NCBI RefSeq assembly: GCF_903915725.1 | Contig: NZ_CAIWTY010000075.1 | Coordinates: 208,874-272,873 of the forward strand | DNA: 64,000 nt | DNA from: an uncultured Rhodopila sp. | Lineage (GTDB): Bacteria; Pseudomonadota; Alphaproteobacteria; Acetobacterales; Acetobacteraceae | Direction: 5' to 3' | Shown here: piece after piece, positions 26,944-35,280 of the stretch | Layout of the letters: each line of letters begins with the position of its first letter | How positions within the stretch are numbered: the first letter of the stretch is position 1 | Position numbers and translations under genes: made by a program | The notes under the pieces: model-generated | Databases searched by the model: none | Told to the model about the DNA's origin: nothing | Seen by the model: only the letters and a program-made list of their open reading frames with translations

Positions 26944-26971
26944 TTGTCTAGTACATTGAATTTGTTATATT
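26944..26971 (+). promoter_or_regulatory. Candidate sigma-70 promoter of the ferritin-like gene
   Basis: TTGTCT at 26944-26949 and TATATT at 26966-26971 are separated by 16 bases, in a distinctly AT-rich patch inside GC-rich DNA. The ferritin-like gene starts about 105 bases downstream at 27078. Spacing is one base short of ideal. Confidence 0.45.
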
Positions 26972-27077
26972 CATGCGCTGGCACCGTTGTTGCTGCGCTT
27001 ATCGTCAAACTGTCGCTCGGCACCAACCGGCCGCGCTTTGCGCTGGCCGCCGGGCAGCGTGAGAGGAGCCACCGGTC

Positions 27078-27557
27078 ATGCAATCCGTTGAAGAATTTCT
27101 GGCCTACGCCGTCGCCCTGGAACGCGAGGCGGCGGATCGTTTCGCGCAACTCGCCGACGCCATGGCGTCCTACGGCAACCGGGAGGTCGGCTCCTTGTTC
27201 CGCCGCCTGTCCGATTACTCGCGGATGCACCTCGCCGATGCGCAGGCCCGCTCAGGCTTCCGCGAGATCCCCGACATTAAGCCCGGGGATTTCGAATGGC
27301 CGGACCTGGAAAGCCCGGAAACCGCGGCGATCTGGGCGGTCGATCCGTTCATCGGCCGCGAGCAGGCGCTGGAGATCGCGCTGGAGGCAGAAGCCGCCGG
27401 GCAGGCCTTCTATCAGAACGTGCACGACACCACGGATGATCCCGAGATCAAGGTGCTGGCGAAGGAATTCGCCGACGAGGAAAGCGGCCACGTCGCGGAG
27501 CTGCACAAATGGATCGCCGCGCACAAGGCCGGCCTCAAGCAGCCGGCCGACGCCTGA
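27078..27557 (+). CDS. Ferritin-like/rubrerythrin-type protein
   Basis: A 159-residue four-helix protein of the ferritin-like superfamily. Metal-ligand candidates are Glu in ALEREAADRF, His in YSRMHLAD, Glu in ALEAEAAGQAFY and the EESGHVAELHKW motif near the C-terminus. It lacks the C-terminal rubredoxin domain of classical rubrerythrin. Such proteins handle iron or peroxide. A GAGGAG ribosome site precedes the ATG. Its stop lies 13 bases from the stop of the convergent exosortase gene. Confidence 0.85.
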   Translation: MQSVEEFLAYAVALEREAADRFAQLADAMASYGNREVGSLFRRLSDYSRMHLADAQARSGFREIPDIKPGDFEWPDLESPETAAIWAVDPFIGREQALEIALEAEAAGQAFYQNVHDTTDDPEIKVLAKEFADEESGHVAELHKWIAAHKAGLKQPADA

Positions 27558-27569
27558 AGGCGGCGGCAA

Positions 27570-28967
27570 TCACGGTAAAGCCGCCAGAGCCGTCCACGCG
27601 TCGGCTCCGGGCGGTGCACATGCGCCCTGTCCGCCCGGTGCCGGAGCGATCGCCAGAATCGGCATCACCCGGTCCCTCGGGCCGCCGAGCCGGGCGATGG
27701 CGGCGGCCAGGGTGACCCTCCATGCCTGCCGGCCAATGGGCGGGTCCTGATACAGTACCCCGGCCTCCAGCCAGCGCATGTCGCCGCCCAGTGCCAGACG
27801 CAGCATCGATGCCGCCTCCGGCGCGCGCGGGGCCAGCGCCACCGCCAGCGCACCGGGGCAGCCGGAGCGGGAGAAATATTGGATCATATTGGCGCCATCC
27901 AGCGTCAGTCCCTGCCGCCTCGCCGGCTGCCAGCCCCGATCCGCCAGGAATGCCAGGACCGCGACCTGTGCCTGCTTCTCCCGCGGCTGCATCGGCTGTT
28001 CGGCGATCCGCGCCGCTTTGATCCCCAGGCCGATGAGCAGCAGGCCGAGCAGCGCCGAGGCCCAAAGCCGTCCCGCCGGCACGGCGCGAACCGTCACCGG
28101 GTCCGGGATCGTCATGCCGTGTGTCAGGCGGCCCGCAATGACCAGGGGCATGGCGATGACCAGCGCATCGAAAACCATCTCCCCGTACGGGCCGTGGCCG
28201 ATGCGGTAAAACTCGGCTGAAACGGCGAGGAAGCACAGGCGCAGCAGATTCGCCGCGGTGTACAGCACCGCCAGCCCCAGCGCGGCGCGCCCGAAGCGGG
28301 GCGGCAGTCGCCCGTCGCGCAGCGACAGCGCCGCCAATGCCAGCAGGACCAGCGGCAGGCCGTAGGCCGTCGAGCAACCCGCCAGGATGACGATCCGGTG
28401 GCCGCCGGGCACACCCAGCACGTTGCCAACCCGCTCGATTCCAGGAAGCACCGCGTGCAACAGGTTCTGCGTCAGGATGGCATCGGCCCGCAGCGGCCAA
28501 TCGCCGGCAATCTGCTCGTCCAGCACGCCCCACAGGCCGTACGCGCCCAATCCCGCGAACAGCAGCGCTGATGAACGCATCTGTCCGCCGGTGCCGGCCG
28601 CGACCCACAGCGCGAACAGTACCAGTGAGCCGTGCGCGGCAAGGCTGCTCGGCACCAGCAACAGGAGGACGAAGCCGAGTGCGGGAAGGCCGAGCCGTTC
28701 CGTTGCCCCGCCTCGGTATAGGCCGATGGCGGCGATGCCGGCGATCATCAGCTCCATCGGGCTGACGCCGAAGGCCTGCGCCAGATCACTGTCCGCGCTG
28801 TCGCGCAACGACCACGCGAGGCCGGCGGCGATGCCATGCAGCCATCCGCCGATGAGCAGCAGCGCTGTGACGGTCAGGCGGCCGGGCAGCGGGGAACTGG
28901 CGCAGCCGGCCGCCATGCCGCCGCGAATGGCCGGTGGGGTGGCTGAGCGGAAAAACCGGGTGGTCAT
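27570..28967 (-). CDS. Exosortase/archaeosortase-family membrane protease-transpeptidase
   Basis: A 465-residue protein. Residues 30-320 form a multi-pass membrane domain with the exosortase triad: Cys 198 in ILAGCSTAYGLPL, Arg 243 in AANLLRLCFLA and His 258 in YRIGHGPYGEM. Exosortases recognise a C-terminal sorting tail on secreted proteins (PEP-CTERM and variants) and process it. Residues 321-465 are a soluble tail with a Cys-containing segment SRSGCPGALAVAL. I do not recognise this tail, and it may be an EpsI-like or unrelated domain. The gene is divergent from one secreted protein with a sorting-type C-terminus, which looks like its substrate. Confidence 0.85.
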   Translation of the reverse strand: MTTRFFRSATPPAIRGGMAAGCASSPLPGRLTVTALLLIGGWLHGIAAGLAWSLRDSADSDLAQAFGVSPMELMIAGIAAIGLYRGGATERLGLPALGFVLLLLVPSSLAAHGSLVLFALWVAAGTGGQMRSSALLFAGLGAYGLWGVLDEQIAGDWPLRADAILTQNLLHAVLPGIERVGNVLGVPGGHRIVILAGCSTAYGLPLVLLALAALSLRDGRLPPRFGRAALGLAVLYTAANLLRLCFLAVSAEFYRIGHGPYGEMVFDALVIAMPLVIAGRLTHGMTIPDPVTVRAVPAGRLWASALLGLLLIGLGIKAARIAEQPMQPREKQAQVAVLAFLADRGWQPARRQGLTLDGANMIQYFSRSGCPGALAVALAPRAPEAASMLRLALGGDMRWLEAGVLYQDPPIGRQAWRVTLAAAIARLGGPRDRVMPILAIAPAPGGQGACAPPGADAWTALAALP

Positions 28968-29367
28968 TATTTCAATGATCCGTTGCTGTTTGTCTTGCCG
29001 GATTGCCGGTGGCGGAGGGCAACCACCGCGATGCCGCGGTATTGCGGTTCAGACGCTACGACTGACCAGCAGATATCGTGCCATCAGCGTGTTGATCCGT
29101 TCGGGCCAATGGGACGCCCGTCAATGACCGCTTCACATGGATTGTTCCCCTGGCGATTTGCGACCCACGCAAGCCGGACCGCCAAGCCCCCGCGGAGTGC
29201 GTTGCAATTTAAGAATGTTATCATGAGTCGGGCCGCCAGAGCCGGAAATTACACCACAATAGCCTAATTATTCCGGCATACCTCTTGCAGCTTACCCGGC
29301 CGAAGCGAGCCCGCTCCCGGGCCGAATGACCGTCGCAATCCACATCCAGCGGAGGCCACCCAACGCC
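28968..29367. other. Divergent regulatory region between exosortase and its likely substrate
   Basis: 400 bases between the exosortase start (minus) and the anchor-A protein start (plus). No coding sequence looks real. It contains the -24/-12 promoter listed separately and AT-rich patches around 29200-29280. Confidence 0.6.
29273..29290 (+). promoter_or_regulatory. Candidate sigma-54 (-24/-12) promoter
   Basis: CGGCATACCTCTTGCA matches the RpoN consensus TGGCAC-N5-TTGCA with two mismatches. GG is at 29275-29276 and GC at 29287-29288, with the required ten bases between. It points at the secreted protein starting at 29368. RpoN promoters controlled by the PrsK/PrsR system are known in front of PEP-CTERM genes in other bacteria, which makes the match meaningful. 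Confidence 0.6.
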
Positions 29368-30555
29368 ATGCGCACAAACCTGATCACCCTGACCGCCCTC
29401 GCCGCAGGTGCACTCGGCACCGGCACCGCTCAAGCGCAGGTGACGACCCTGCAAGGCCTGCTCGACGCCGGTTACAACACCTATGTTTCCGGCGACATCG
29501 GCAGCACGTCGTCGGCCTATACCTCCGACAGCCAAGGCGCGATCGCAGCGGGCGGCAACGTCTACCTGTCGAATTTCGGCGCCTCCACCAACGCCACCGC
29601 CGGCGGTGTCGGTGTTGCCGTCGGCGGCAACCTGACGATGACCAACGGCGCGATCAACGGCGCGGCGGATGTCGGCGGCAGCCTGGCGGCCACGTCAACC
29701 GGCTTGTCGAGCGTCAACGTCGGCGGCTCCATGAGCTATCTGTACGGGCAGGTGAACGGCTCGGTGAACGTCGATGGCAGCGCCAGTTTCACCGGCGCGG
29801 GCGTGAACGGGACCGTGGCCGTCGGCGGAGCGTCCAGCTTCGTCAACGCCGCTCAGCCAAAGGTCGCGGCGGCGGCGCCCTATGTCGCGCCAATCGATTT
29901 CGCCTCGGTCAGCGCCAACGCGGCGGCGGTGTCGACGGCACTGTCCGGCATGGCGACGACGGCGGGGGACACGTTCGGCAAGAACGCCCAGGGCGCCTAT
30001 GTCTTCAACAGCACGGTGGCGGGCAGCAATGTCTTCAACGTCACCGCCGCGCAGATGGCGGCGATGTCCGGCAGCCAGGTGCTGTTCAACAGCACCGTTG
30101 CGGGGGCGACCGACATCATCAACGTGGTTGGCTCCGGCAACGTGGCGCTGCCGGGCAATCTCAGCTTCGGCTACACCGGCGGCATGACCGACAACAACGT
30201 GCTGCTGAACATGGGCACTGCCTCGACGGTCCAGTTGGCATCGAACGTCAGCTATGACCTGTCGATCCTGGCGCCGGATGCGACAGTCGTCACGACCGGC
30301 GGAAACGTTACCGGCTCGCTGATCGCAGCGAATTTGCTCGGCAATGCGCAACTTAACCTGTCCAACAGTGGCGGTGTCACTTTCAGCGGTGCCCTGCCGT
30401 CGGTGTCGGCCTCGGCGGGGACGCTGTCGCCGGCGCCGATGCTGCCCCCGGGCTCCAGCCCGCTCGGGCTGGCAGTGCTGGCGTGGTTCGGGCGGGGCCG
30501 GTTGCGCCGTCTGGCTGGCTCCGCCGGCAGCCGCCTTCGCATGACGGGACGATGA
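29368..30555 (+). CDS. Secreted choice-of-anchor A protein with C-terminal sorting signal
   Basis: A 395-residue protein. The signal peptide (MRTNLITLTALAAGALG, cut after AQA) is followed by a choice-of-anchor A domain (LLDAGYNTYVSGDIGST, AAGGNVYLSNFG, VGGNLTMTNGAING). The rest is Gly/Ala/Val/Ser/Asn-rich and beta-repeat-like, which suggests an extracellular adhesin or matrix protein. The end shows the tripartite exosortase layout: a Pro-rich motif (PMLPPGSSP), a short hydrophobic stretch (LGLAVLAWF) and a basic tail (GRGRLRRL). The motif is not the canonical PEP. The ATG at 29368 has a GGAGG site. The exosortase gene is directly divergent. Confidence 0.85.
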   Translation: MRTNLITLTALAAGALGTGTAQAQVTTLQGLLDAGYNTYVSGDIGSTSSAYTSDSQGAIAAGGNVYLSNFGASTNATAGGVGVAVGGNLTMTNGAINGAADVGGSLAATSTGLSSVNVGGSMSYLYGQVNGSVNVDGSASFTGAGVNGTVAVGGASSFVNAAQPKVAAAAPYVAPIDFASVSANAAAVSTALSGMATTAGDTFGKNAQGAYVFNSTVAGSNVFNVTAAQMAAMSGSQVLFNSTVAGATDIINVVGSGNVALPGNLSFGYTGGMTDNNVLLNMGTASTVQLASNVSYDLSILAPDATVVTTGGNVTGSLIAANLLGNAQLNLSNSGGVTFSGALPSVSASAGTLSPAPMLPPGSSPLGLAVLAWFGRGRLRRLAGSAGSRLRMTGR

Positions 30556-30696
30556 CGTCTCGGGTCAACCCTTAAGCGAGCAGCCATCGTGGCCTCGTTC
30601 CAACCCGGGAAGCGCCTATATGCGGCTTAACGAGTCGTTTTGACTTGTCTGCAGGCCCGGCAACCCCGGGCCCGCGCCCGGCTCAGGAGGCCCCCA

Positions 30697-31323
30697 ATGT
30701 CCGGTTTTTGCTACTATCTTCTCACGTTTGCCGAATCGCTGACCGCGGTCGTCGGCATCCGTTCGGTGTATGAACAGCCGCATTACGCCGTGATCCAGAC
30801 CCTCGCCCCAAACACCGAAATCCGCCGCTACGACCCGCGCGTCGCCATCGAGGCGACCATCCAAGGCAAGAACCGCGACCGCGCCGCCAGCGAGGCGTTC
30901 GGCCTGCTGTTCCGCTACATCACCGGCGCCAACGCGGGCAGCGCCAAGATCGCCATGACGGCACCGGTGCAGACCGAGACGCAACGGATCGCCATGACCG
31001 CGCCGGTGCAGACCACCACGGACGCCTCCGGCACGCTGAACATGCGCTTCTTCCTGCCGCACTCGGTCGCCGCGGCCGGCGCCCCGGCGCCGACGGACCC
31101 GCGCCTGCATCTTGTCGATGTGCCGGCGGAAACCGTCGCCGCCCTGCGCTATTCGGGCGTGGACAATGCCGGCGCCCGGGCGGAAAAGCGGACCGAACTG
31201 CTGGACGTGCTGGCGAAGTCGCCCTGGAAGCCGGTGGGGGAAGTGTTCACGCTGAACTACGATCCACCGTTCACCATCCCCTTCCTGCGCCGGAACGAGG
31301 TCGTGGTGGATGTCACCAAGTAG
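30697..31323 (+). CDS. SOUL haem-binding family protein
   Basis: A 208-residue protein of the SOUL/HEBP family. Characteristic parts are YAVIQTLAPNTEIRRYDPR, KIAMTAPVQTE followed by a second IAMTAPVQT, LNMRFFLPHS, and the C-terminal NYDPPFTIPFLRRNEV. The N-terminus has a moderately hydrophobic stretch (FCYYLLTFAESLTAVVGI) that may anchor it. Family members bind haem or porphyrins; the bacterial role is unclear. The ATG at 30697 follows a CAGGAGG site. Confidence 0.88.
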   Translation: MSGFCYYLLTFAESLTAVVGIRSVYEQPHYAVIQTLAPNTEIRRYDPRVAIEATIQGKNRDRAASEAFGLLFRYITGANAGSAKIAMTAPVQTETQRIAMTAPVQTTTDASGTLNMRFFLPHSVAAAGAPAPTDPRLHLVDVPAETVAALRYSGVDNAGARAEKRTELLDVLAKSPWKPVGEVFTLNYDPPFTIPFLRRNEVVVDVTK

Positions 31324-31366
31324 AGCCAATCGCGGCCAGGGCTGACCCATAGGCCGGTTTGCCCCT

Positions 31367-31449
31367 CGTCATGGCGGGCGAAGGCCCGCCATCCACGCCT
31401 TTGTATGCCCAAGCACAAGGCGTGGAGGCCGGGCAATGCCGGCATGACG
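31367..31449. repeat. REP-like imperfect palindrome, type B copy 1
   Basis: It begins CGTCATGGCGGGCGAAGGCC and continues into CCATCCACGCCTT; after a short loop the inverted arm returns as AAGGCGTGGA and ends GCCGGCATGACG. The left arm is identical over about 37 bases to the copy at 62016. It overlaps the last codons of the CydX-like gene. Confidence 0.85.
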
Positions 31450-31596
31450 GGGTATCGTCGATGTGGGGTCGTTTGCATGGGATGGTGCTACAAGCCCGGC
31501 CATCCCCATCAGCAGCCGCATCGACAGGGCGGCGACGCCGACCACCGCCACGCTCGCCGCCCAGATCGCCACCAGCCACGCCACACGGCGCAGCAT
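31369..31596 (-). CDS. CydX/DUF2474-like small subunit of the bd oxidase
   Basis: A 75-residue open frame whose ATG (31596) overlaps the cydB stop. The first 35 residues (MLRRVAWLVAIWAASVAVVG then VAALSMRLLMGMAG) form one membrane helix with a basic start, as in the short third subunit of cytochrome bd/CIO oxidases. Family members are only about 35-60 residues long. The extra tail (roughly residues 55-75, ending TKAWMAGLRPP) is encoded by a REP-like palindrome, so it looks like an extension gained by repeat insertion over the original stop. Confidence 0.7.
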   Translation of the reverse strand: MLRRVAWLVAIWAASVAVVGVAALSMRLLMGMAGLVAPSHANDPTSTIPRHAGIARPPRLVLGHTKAWMAGLRPP

Positions 31597-32603
31597 CAGT
31601 GATAGCCTTCGCTGCCCGTCACCTTGCCGCGGAACACCCAATACGCCCAGCCGGTATAGATCAGGATAACCGGGACGATCAGCACCACGCCCACCAGCCC
31701 GAAGGCCAGGCTCGACTCCGGCGCGGCGGCGTCGCGGAATGACACGCCCGGCGGGATGATGTTCGGCCACAGGCTGATGGCCAACCCGCTATAGCCCAGG
31801 AACAGCAGGAACAGCGTCAGCAGGAACGGCACCGCCCCCGGCTCCCCCTTCAGCCGCACAATCAACTGCCACGTCGTCAACACCACCAGGATCGGCACCG
31901 GGGCGAAATAATAGATGTTGGGGGTGGAGAACCACCGCGCGGCGATCGCCCCGTGCGCCAGTGGAGTCCACAGGCTGACGATGACGATCCCGGCCAGCAG
32001 CACCGGGGTGATCCAGCGCGCGGCGACGATCATGCGCGCCTGCAACTGGCCCACGGTCTTCATCGTCAGCCAGGTGCTGCCGAGCAGCGCGTAGGCGACG
32101 ATCACCCCGAACCCGGTGCAGACGCTGAATGGCGACAGCCAGTCCAGCGCGCCGCCGCGGTACGACGGGCCGGTCACCTTGAAGCCGGTAATGAACGCCC
32201 CGAGCGCCGCGCCCTGGAAGAATGCCGCGGTATACGATCCGAAGGCGAAGGCCCGGCTCCAGAACGGGCGGTGCGCCTCGTCGGCCTTGAAGCGGAATTC
32301 GAACGCCACGCCGCGCAGGATCAGACCGGTCAGCATCAGCACGAGGGGGATGTAGAGCGCGCTCAGCAGCACCGAATACGCCAGCGGAAACCCCGCCAGC
32401 AGGCCGCCTCCGCCCAGCACCAGCCAGGTCTCGTTGCCGTCCCACACGGGGGCGACGGTGTTGACCATGATGTCGCGGTCCTGCTTGCCCGGCACGAACG
32501 GAAACAGGATGCCGATGCCCAGGTCGAACCCGTCCATCACCACGTACATCATCAGGCCGAAGGCGATGATCAGCACCCAGATCAGCGGCAGGTCGAGGGT
32601 CAT
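31596..32603 (-). CDS. cydB: Cytochrome bd-type quinol oxidase subunit II
   Basis: A 335-residue multi-pass membrane protein of normal CydB/CioB size. The start MTLDLPLIWVLIIAFGLMMY, DGFDLGIGILFPFV, VWDGNETWLVLGGGGLLAGF and FGLVGVVLIVPVILIYTGWA are typical. It pairs with subunit I to oxidise quinol and reduce oxygen to water without proton pumping. It starts three bases after the cydA stop. Confidence 0.95.
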   Translation of the reverse strand: MTLDLPLIWVLIIAFGLMMYVVMDGFDLGIGILFPFVPGKQDRDIMVNTVAPVWDGNETWLVLGGGGLLAGFPLAYSVLLSALYIPLVLMLTGLILRGVAFEFRFKADEAHRPFWSRAFAFGSYTAAFFQGAALGAFITGFKVTGPSYRGGALDWLSPFSVCTGFGVIVAYALLGSTWLTMKTVGQLQARMIVAARWITPVLLAGIVIVSLWTPLAHGAIAARWFSTPNIYYFAPVPILVVLTTWQLIVRLKGEPGAVPFLLTLFLLFLGYSGLAISLWPNIIPPGVSFRDAAAPESSLAFGLVGVVLIVPVILIYTGWAYWVFRGKVTGSEGYH

Positions 32604-32606
32604 GGA

Positions 32607-34031
32607 TCAGCCTCCCGGAATGATGGGGGTGGGGTCGATGTCCGGTGCCGCCGACAGCGGCCGGGATGGGCGGCCTTCCAGACGCTCTTCCGCCGGGGCG
32701 GTGGCTCCGCTTTGCCGATCGGGGCCGCGCGCCATCAGCTTCAGCAGATAGGTGATGCCGATGCCGAACACCCCGACATACAACACGATGAAGACCAGCA
32801 GGCTGGCGCTCATGGCCAGGGCCGAGTGTTCGGACACCCCCTGCGCCGTCAGCATGACGTTGTAGACGACCCAGGGCTGGCGGCCGATTTCGGTGGTCAT
32901 CCAGCCGGCGAGGATGGCGACGATGCCGGAGGGGCCCATCGCCGTAGCGAACCACAGGAACGGCCTCTGCCGGTACAGGTCGCCGCGCCAGCGCAGCCAG
33001 GCGCCGCCCGCGCCGAGCAGCAGCATCAGCATGCCGAGGCCGACCATGACGCGGAAGGTCCAGAAGACGATGGTGGAATTGGGCCGCTCGTCCGGGGGAA
33101 AGTCATCCAGGCCGCGGATCTGGCCGTCCCAGCTGTGGGTCAGGATCAGGCTCCCGAGATGCGGGATCTCCACGGAGGCCAGGGTCTTTTCGGCCTGCAT
33201 GTCGGGCCAGCCGAACAGGATCAGCGGCACGCTCTCACCCGGCGTGTTGGACCAGTGGCCCTCGATCGCGGCGATTTTGGCGGGCTGGTATTGCAGGGTG
33301 TTCAGGCCGTGCTGGTCGCCGGCCAGGATCTGTATCGGCGCGGTGGCCAGCACCATCCACATCGCCATGGAGAACATCGTCCGCACCCGCGGGTTGTCGC
33401 GGCCGTGCAGCAGGTTCCAGGCGCCCGCGGCGGCGACATAAAGCGCGGTGGCGAGGTATGCGGCCAGGCCCATGTGCAGCAGGCGATACGGAAACGACGG
33501 GTTGAAGATGATCTGCCACCAGTTCACCGGCACCATGCGGCCGCCCTCGATGGCATACCCCTGGGGCGTCTGCATCCAACTGTTCGAGGCCAGGATCCAG
33601 GTCATGGAGATCAGCGTCCCGGCGGCGACCATCAGGGTGGCGAAGAAATGCAGCCCGGGGCCGACTTTCTTCCAGCCGAACAGCATCACGCCGAGGAAGC
33701 CTGCCTCCAGGAAGAAAGCGGTGAGCGCCTCATAGGCCAGCAGCGGCCCGGTGATGCCTCCGGCGTAGGTGGAGAAATAGCTCCAGTTGGTGCCGAACTG
33801 GTAGGCCATCACCAGGCCGGAGACGACGCCCATGGCGAAGTTGACGGCGAAGACCTTGGACCAGAAATGGTACAGATCGACGTAGACCGCGTCCTTGCGA
33901 ACCAACCAGAGCGCTTCGAGCACGGCGAGGTAGCTGGCCATGCCGATGGTGACGGCGGGAAAAATAATATGGAAGGAAACGGTGAAGCCGAACTGGATGC
34001 GTGCCAAGGTGAGCGGATCAAGGTGCATCAT
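32607..34031 (-). CDS. cydA: Cytochrome bd-type quinol oxidase subunit I (CioA-like)
   Basis: A 474-residue membrane protein that binds the three haems. Ligands can be matched to E. coli numbering: His 21 in VSFHIIFP (haem d/b595 side), His 186 in YRLLHMGLA (haem b558), Lys 252 and Glu 257 in QPAKIAAIEGHW (quinol site), and Glu 101/109 in YEALTAFFLEAG. The periplasmic Q loop is short, as in the cyanide-insensitive (CIO) branch common in Acetobacteraceae. The Met pair at the start leaves a choice between ATG 34031 and 34028. Confidence 0.95.
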   Translation of the reverse strand: MMHLDPLTLARIQFGFTVSFHIIFPAVTIGMASYLAVLEALWLVRKDAVYVDLYHFWSKVFAVNFAMGVVSGLVMAYQFGTNWSYFSTYAGGITGPLLAYEALTAFFLEAGFLGVMLFGWKKVGPGLHFFATLMVAAGTLISMTWILASNSWMQTPQGYAIEGGRMVPVNWWQIIFNPSFPYRLLHMGLAAYLATALYVAAAGAWNLLHGRDNPRVRTMFSMAMWMVLATAPIQILAGDQHGLNTLQYQPAKIAAIEGHWSNTPGESVPLILFGWPDMQAEKTLASVEIPHLGSLILTHSWDGQIRGLDDFPPDERPNSTIVFWTFRVMVGLGMLMLLLGAGGAWLRWRGDLYRQRPFLWFATAMGPSGIVAILAGWMTTEIGRQPWVVYNVMLTAQGVSEHSALAMSASLLVFIVLYVGVFGIGITYLLKLMARGPDRQSGATAPAEERLEGRPSRPLSAAPDIDPTPIIPGG

Positions 34032-34320
34032 TGGCGTCCCTCTGTTCTTGCGAAGGATGTCAGAACGGCCGCTATGTCCGCAATAGCGGAATGAGTTGAT
34101 TGATGAACGTCCGGTGAGCGGGCGGCCCGGGGCTCGTAGTTTGTGTCATGGCCTTGTCCCGGCCATCCACGACTTACGGAGCTGGTCGAGGCAAAGTCGT
34201 GGATGGCCGGACCAAGTCCGGCCATGACACAACTACAACGGCCGCTGCCGGATCCGCTAAGGTAGCGCCTATGGGGCCAAGCCGGGCCATGACGAGAAGG
34301 TAGCGCCGTCCCCCGCCCCC
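34032..34320. other. Region upstream of cydA with a REP-like element
   Basis: About 290 bases upstream of cydA. It includes the palindrome at 34144-34231 and a half-copy near 34270-34290 (CCAAGCCGGGCCATGACG), itself flanked by two AAGGTAGCGCC direct repeats. I found no convincing FNR/ANR box for cydAB. Confidence 0.5.
34144..34231. repeat. REP-like imperfect palindrome, type A copy 1
   Basis: It begins GTGTCATGGCC and CGGCCATCCACGACTT; after about 16 bases the arm returns as AAAGTCGTGGATGGCCGG and ends CCGGCCATGACAC. It is close kin of the element at 37822. It lies between cydA and the BI-1 gene terminator. Confidence 0.85.
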
Positions 34321-34350
34321 AAAAGAAAGGGCGGGGAATGACCCCCGCCC
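34321..34350 (-). terminator. Rho-independent terminator of the BI-1 gene
   Basis: On the minus strand GGGCGGGG (from 34350-34343) pairs with CCCCGCCC (34336-34329) around a 6-base loop and is followed by TTTCTTTT. It lies 25 bases beyond the stop of the BI-1 family gene. Confidence 0.85.
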
Positions 34351-34374
34351 TGCAACTTGCCCGCGTCCCGCGGA

Positions 34375-35142
34375 TCAGTTGTTGTTTCTGTTGCCCATGA
34401 GCTGCAGCAGCATCATGAACAGGTTGATGAAGTTCAGATACAGGCTCAGCGCATCGTAGACGCTGCGCTTGGCCGCGCCGCCGAAGCCCTCGGCATAGGC
34501 GAACTGCTGGTAGTCCGACTTGATCCGCTGCGTGTCATACGCGGTCAGGCCGGTGAAGACGATCACGCCGATGATGCTGAGCGCGAACTGCAGCGCGCTG
34601 CTCTGGACAAACAGGTTGACCAGGCTGGCGATGATGATCCCGAACAGGCCCATGATCATGAAGCTGCCGAGCTTCGTCAGGTCGGACTTCGTCGTGTAGC
34701 CGTACAGGCTGGTCGCGGCGAAGGTCGCGGCGGTGATGAAGAACACCCGGACGATCGATTCACTGGTGTAGATCAGGAAGATGTTCGTCAGGCTGGCGCC
34801 CATCGCGGCGCAGAACACCCAGAACAGCGCCTGGGCGGCCGTCGTGGACAGCCGGTTCACGCCCAGCGACAGCACCAGCACGAAGGCCAGCGGCGCGAAC
34901 ATCGCGATCATCGCCAGCATCGTCGGGTGATGCGCGAAGCCGAACGGCGTCTGCACCAGCGGATAGAAGGCGTTGATCAGCGGCGTGTTGGCGATGCCGT
35001 AGGCGACCACACCGGTCAGCAACAGGCCTGACGCCATCCAATTGTAAACCCGCAGCATGTACGCGCGCAGGCCGGCATCGAACACCGCCGTCGTTGCGGC
35101 CGAGGACCTGGGATAGGCCTCGTATTGCGGACTGTAAGCCAT
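34375..35142 (-). CDS. Bax inhibitor-1/YccA family membrane protein
   Basis: A 255-residue protein with seven hydrophobic helices. Family features are YMLRVYNWMASGLLLTGVVA, ESIVRVFFITAATFAATSLYGY, FMIMGLFGIIIASLVNLF and TAYDTQRIKSDYQ followed by ALSLYLNFINLFMMLLQL. E. coli YccA interacts with FtsH; some homologues leak calcium. The ATG at 35142 was chosen because an AGGAAACAGG site precedes it and the N-terminal extension upstream is unlike the family. Confidence 0.92.
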   Translation of the reverse strand: MAYSPQYEAYPRSSAATTAVFDAGLRAYMLRVYNWMASGLLLTGVVAYGIANTPLINAFYPLVQTPFGFAHHPTMLAMIAMFAPLAFVLVLSLGVNRLSTTAAQALFWVFCAAMGASLTNIFLIYTSESIVRVFFITAATFAATSLYGYTTKSDLTKLGSFMIMGLFGIIIASLVNLFVQSSALQFALSIIGVIVFTGLTAYDTQRIKSDYQQFAYAEGFGGAAKRSVYDALSLYLNFINLFMMLLQLMGNRNNN

Positions 35143-35280
35143 CGTTCCCTGTTTCCTTTCGAGCATAAGCCCGCGTTGGTTATACCCAATCACCCGTCCG
35201 GCATAGAGACCAGCCGGAGACCAACCGGGACGGTTCAAACACTGTCCGTCAGCGGGGCCGGACGGAATACATTATCGGCG

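Noticed and set aside
31953..34094. 713-codon plus-strand open frame opposite cydA/cydB
   Set aside because: It mirrors two well-recognised oxidase genes; composition is Gln/His/Asp/Arg-rich as expected from antisense codons.
34090..34115. FNR/ANR-like box upstream of cydA (TTGATTGATGAAC)
   Set aside because: The half sites are not spaced as TTGAT-N4-ATCAA on either strand.
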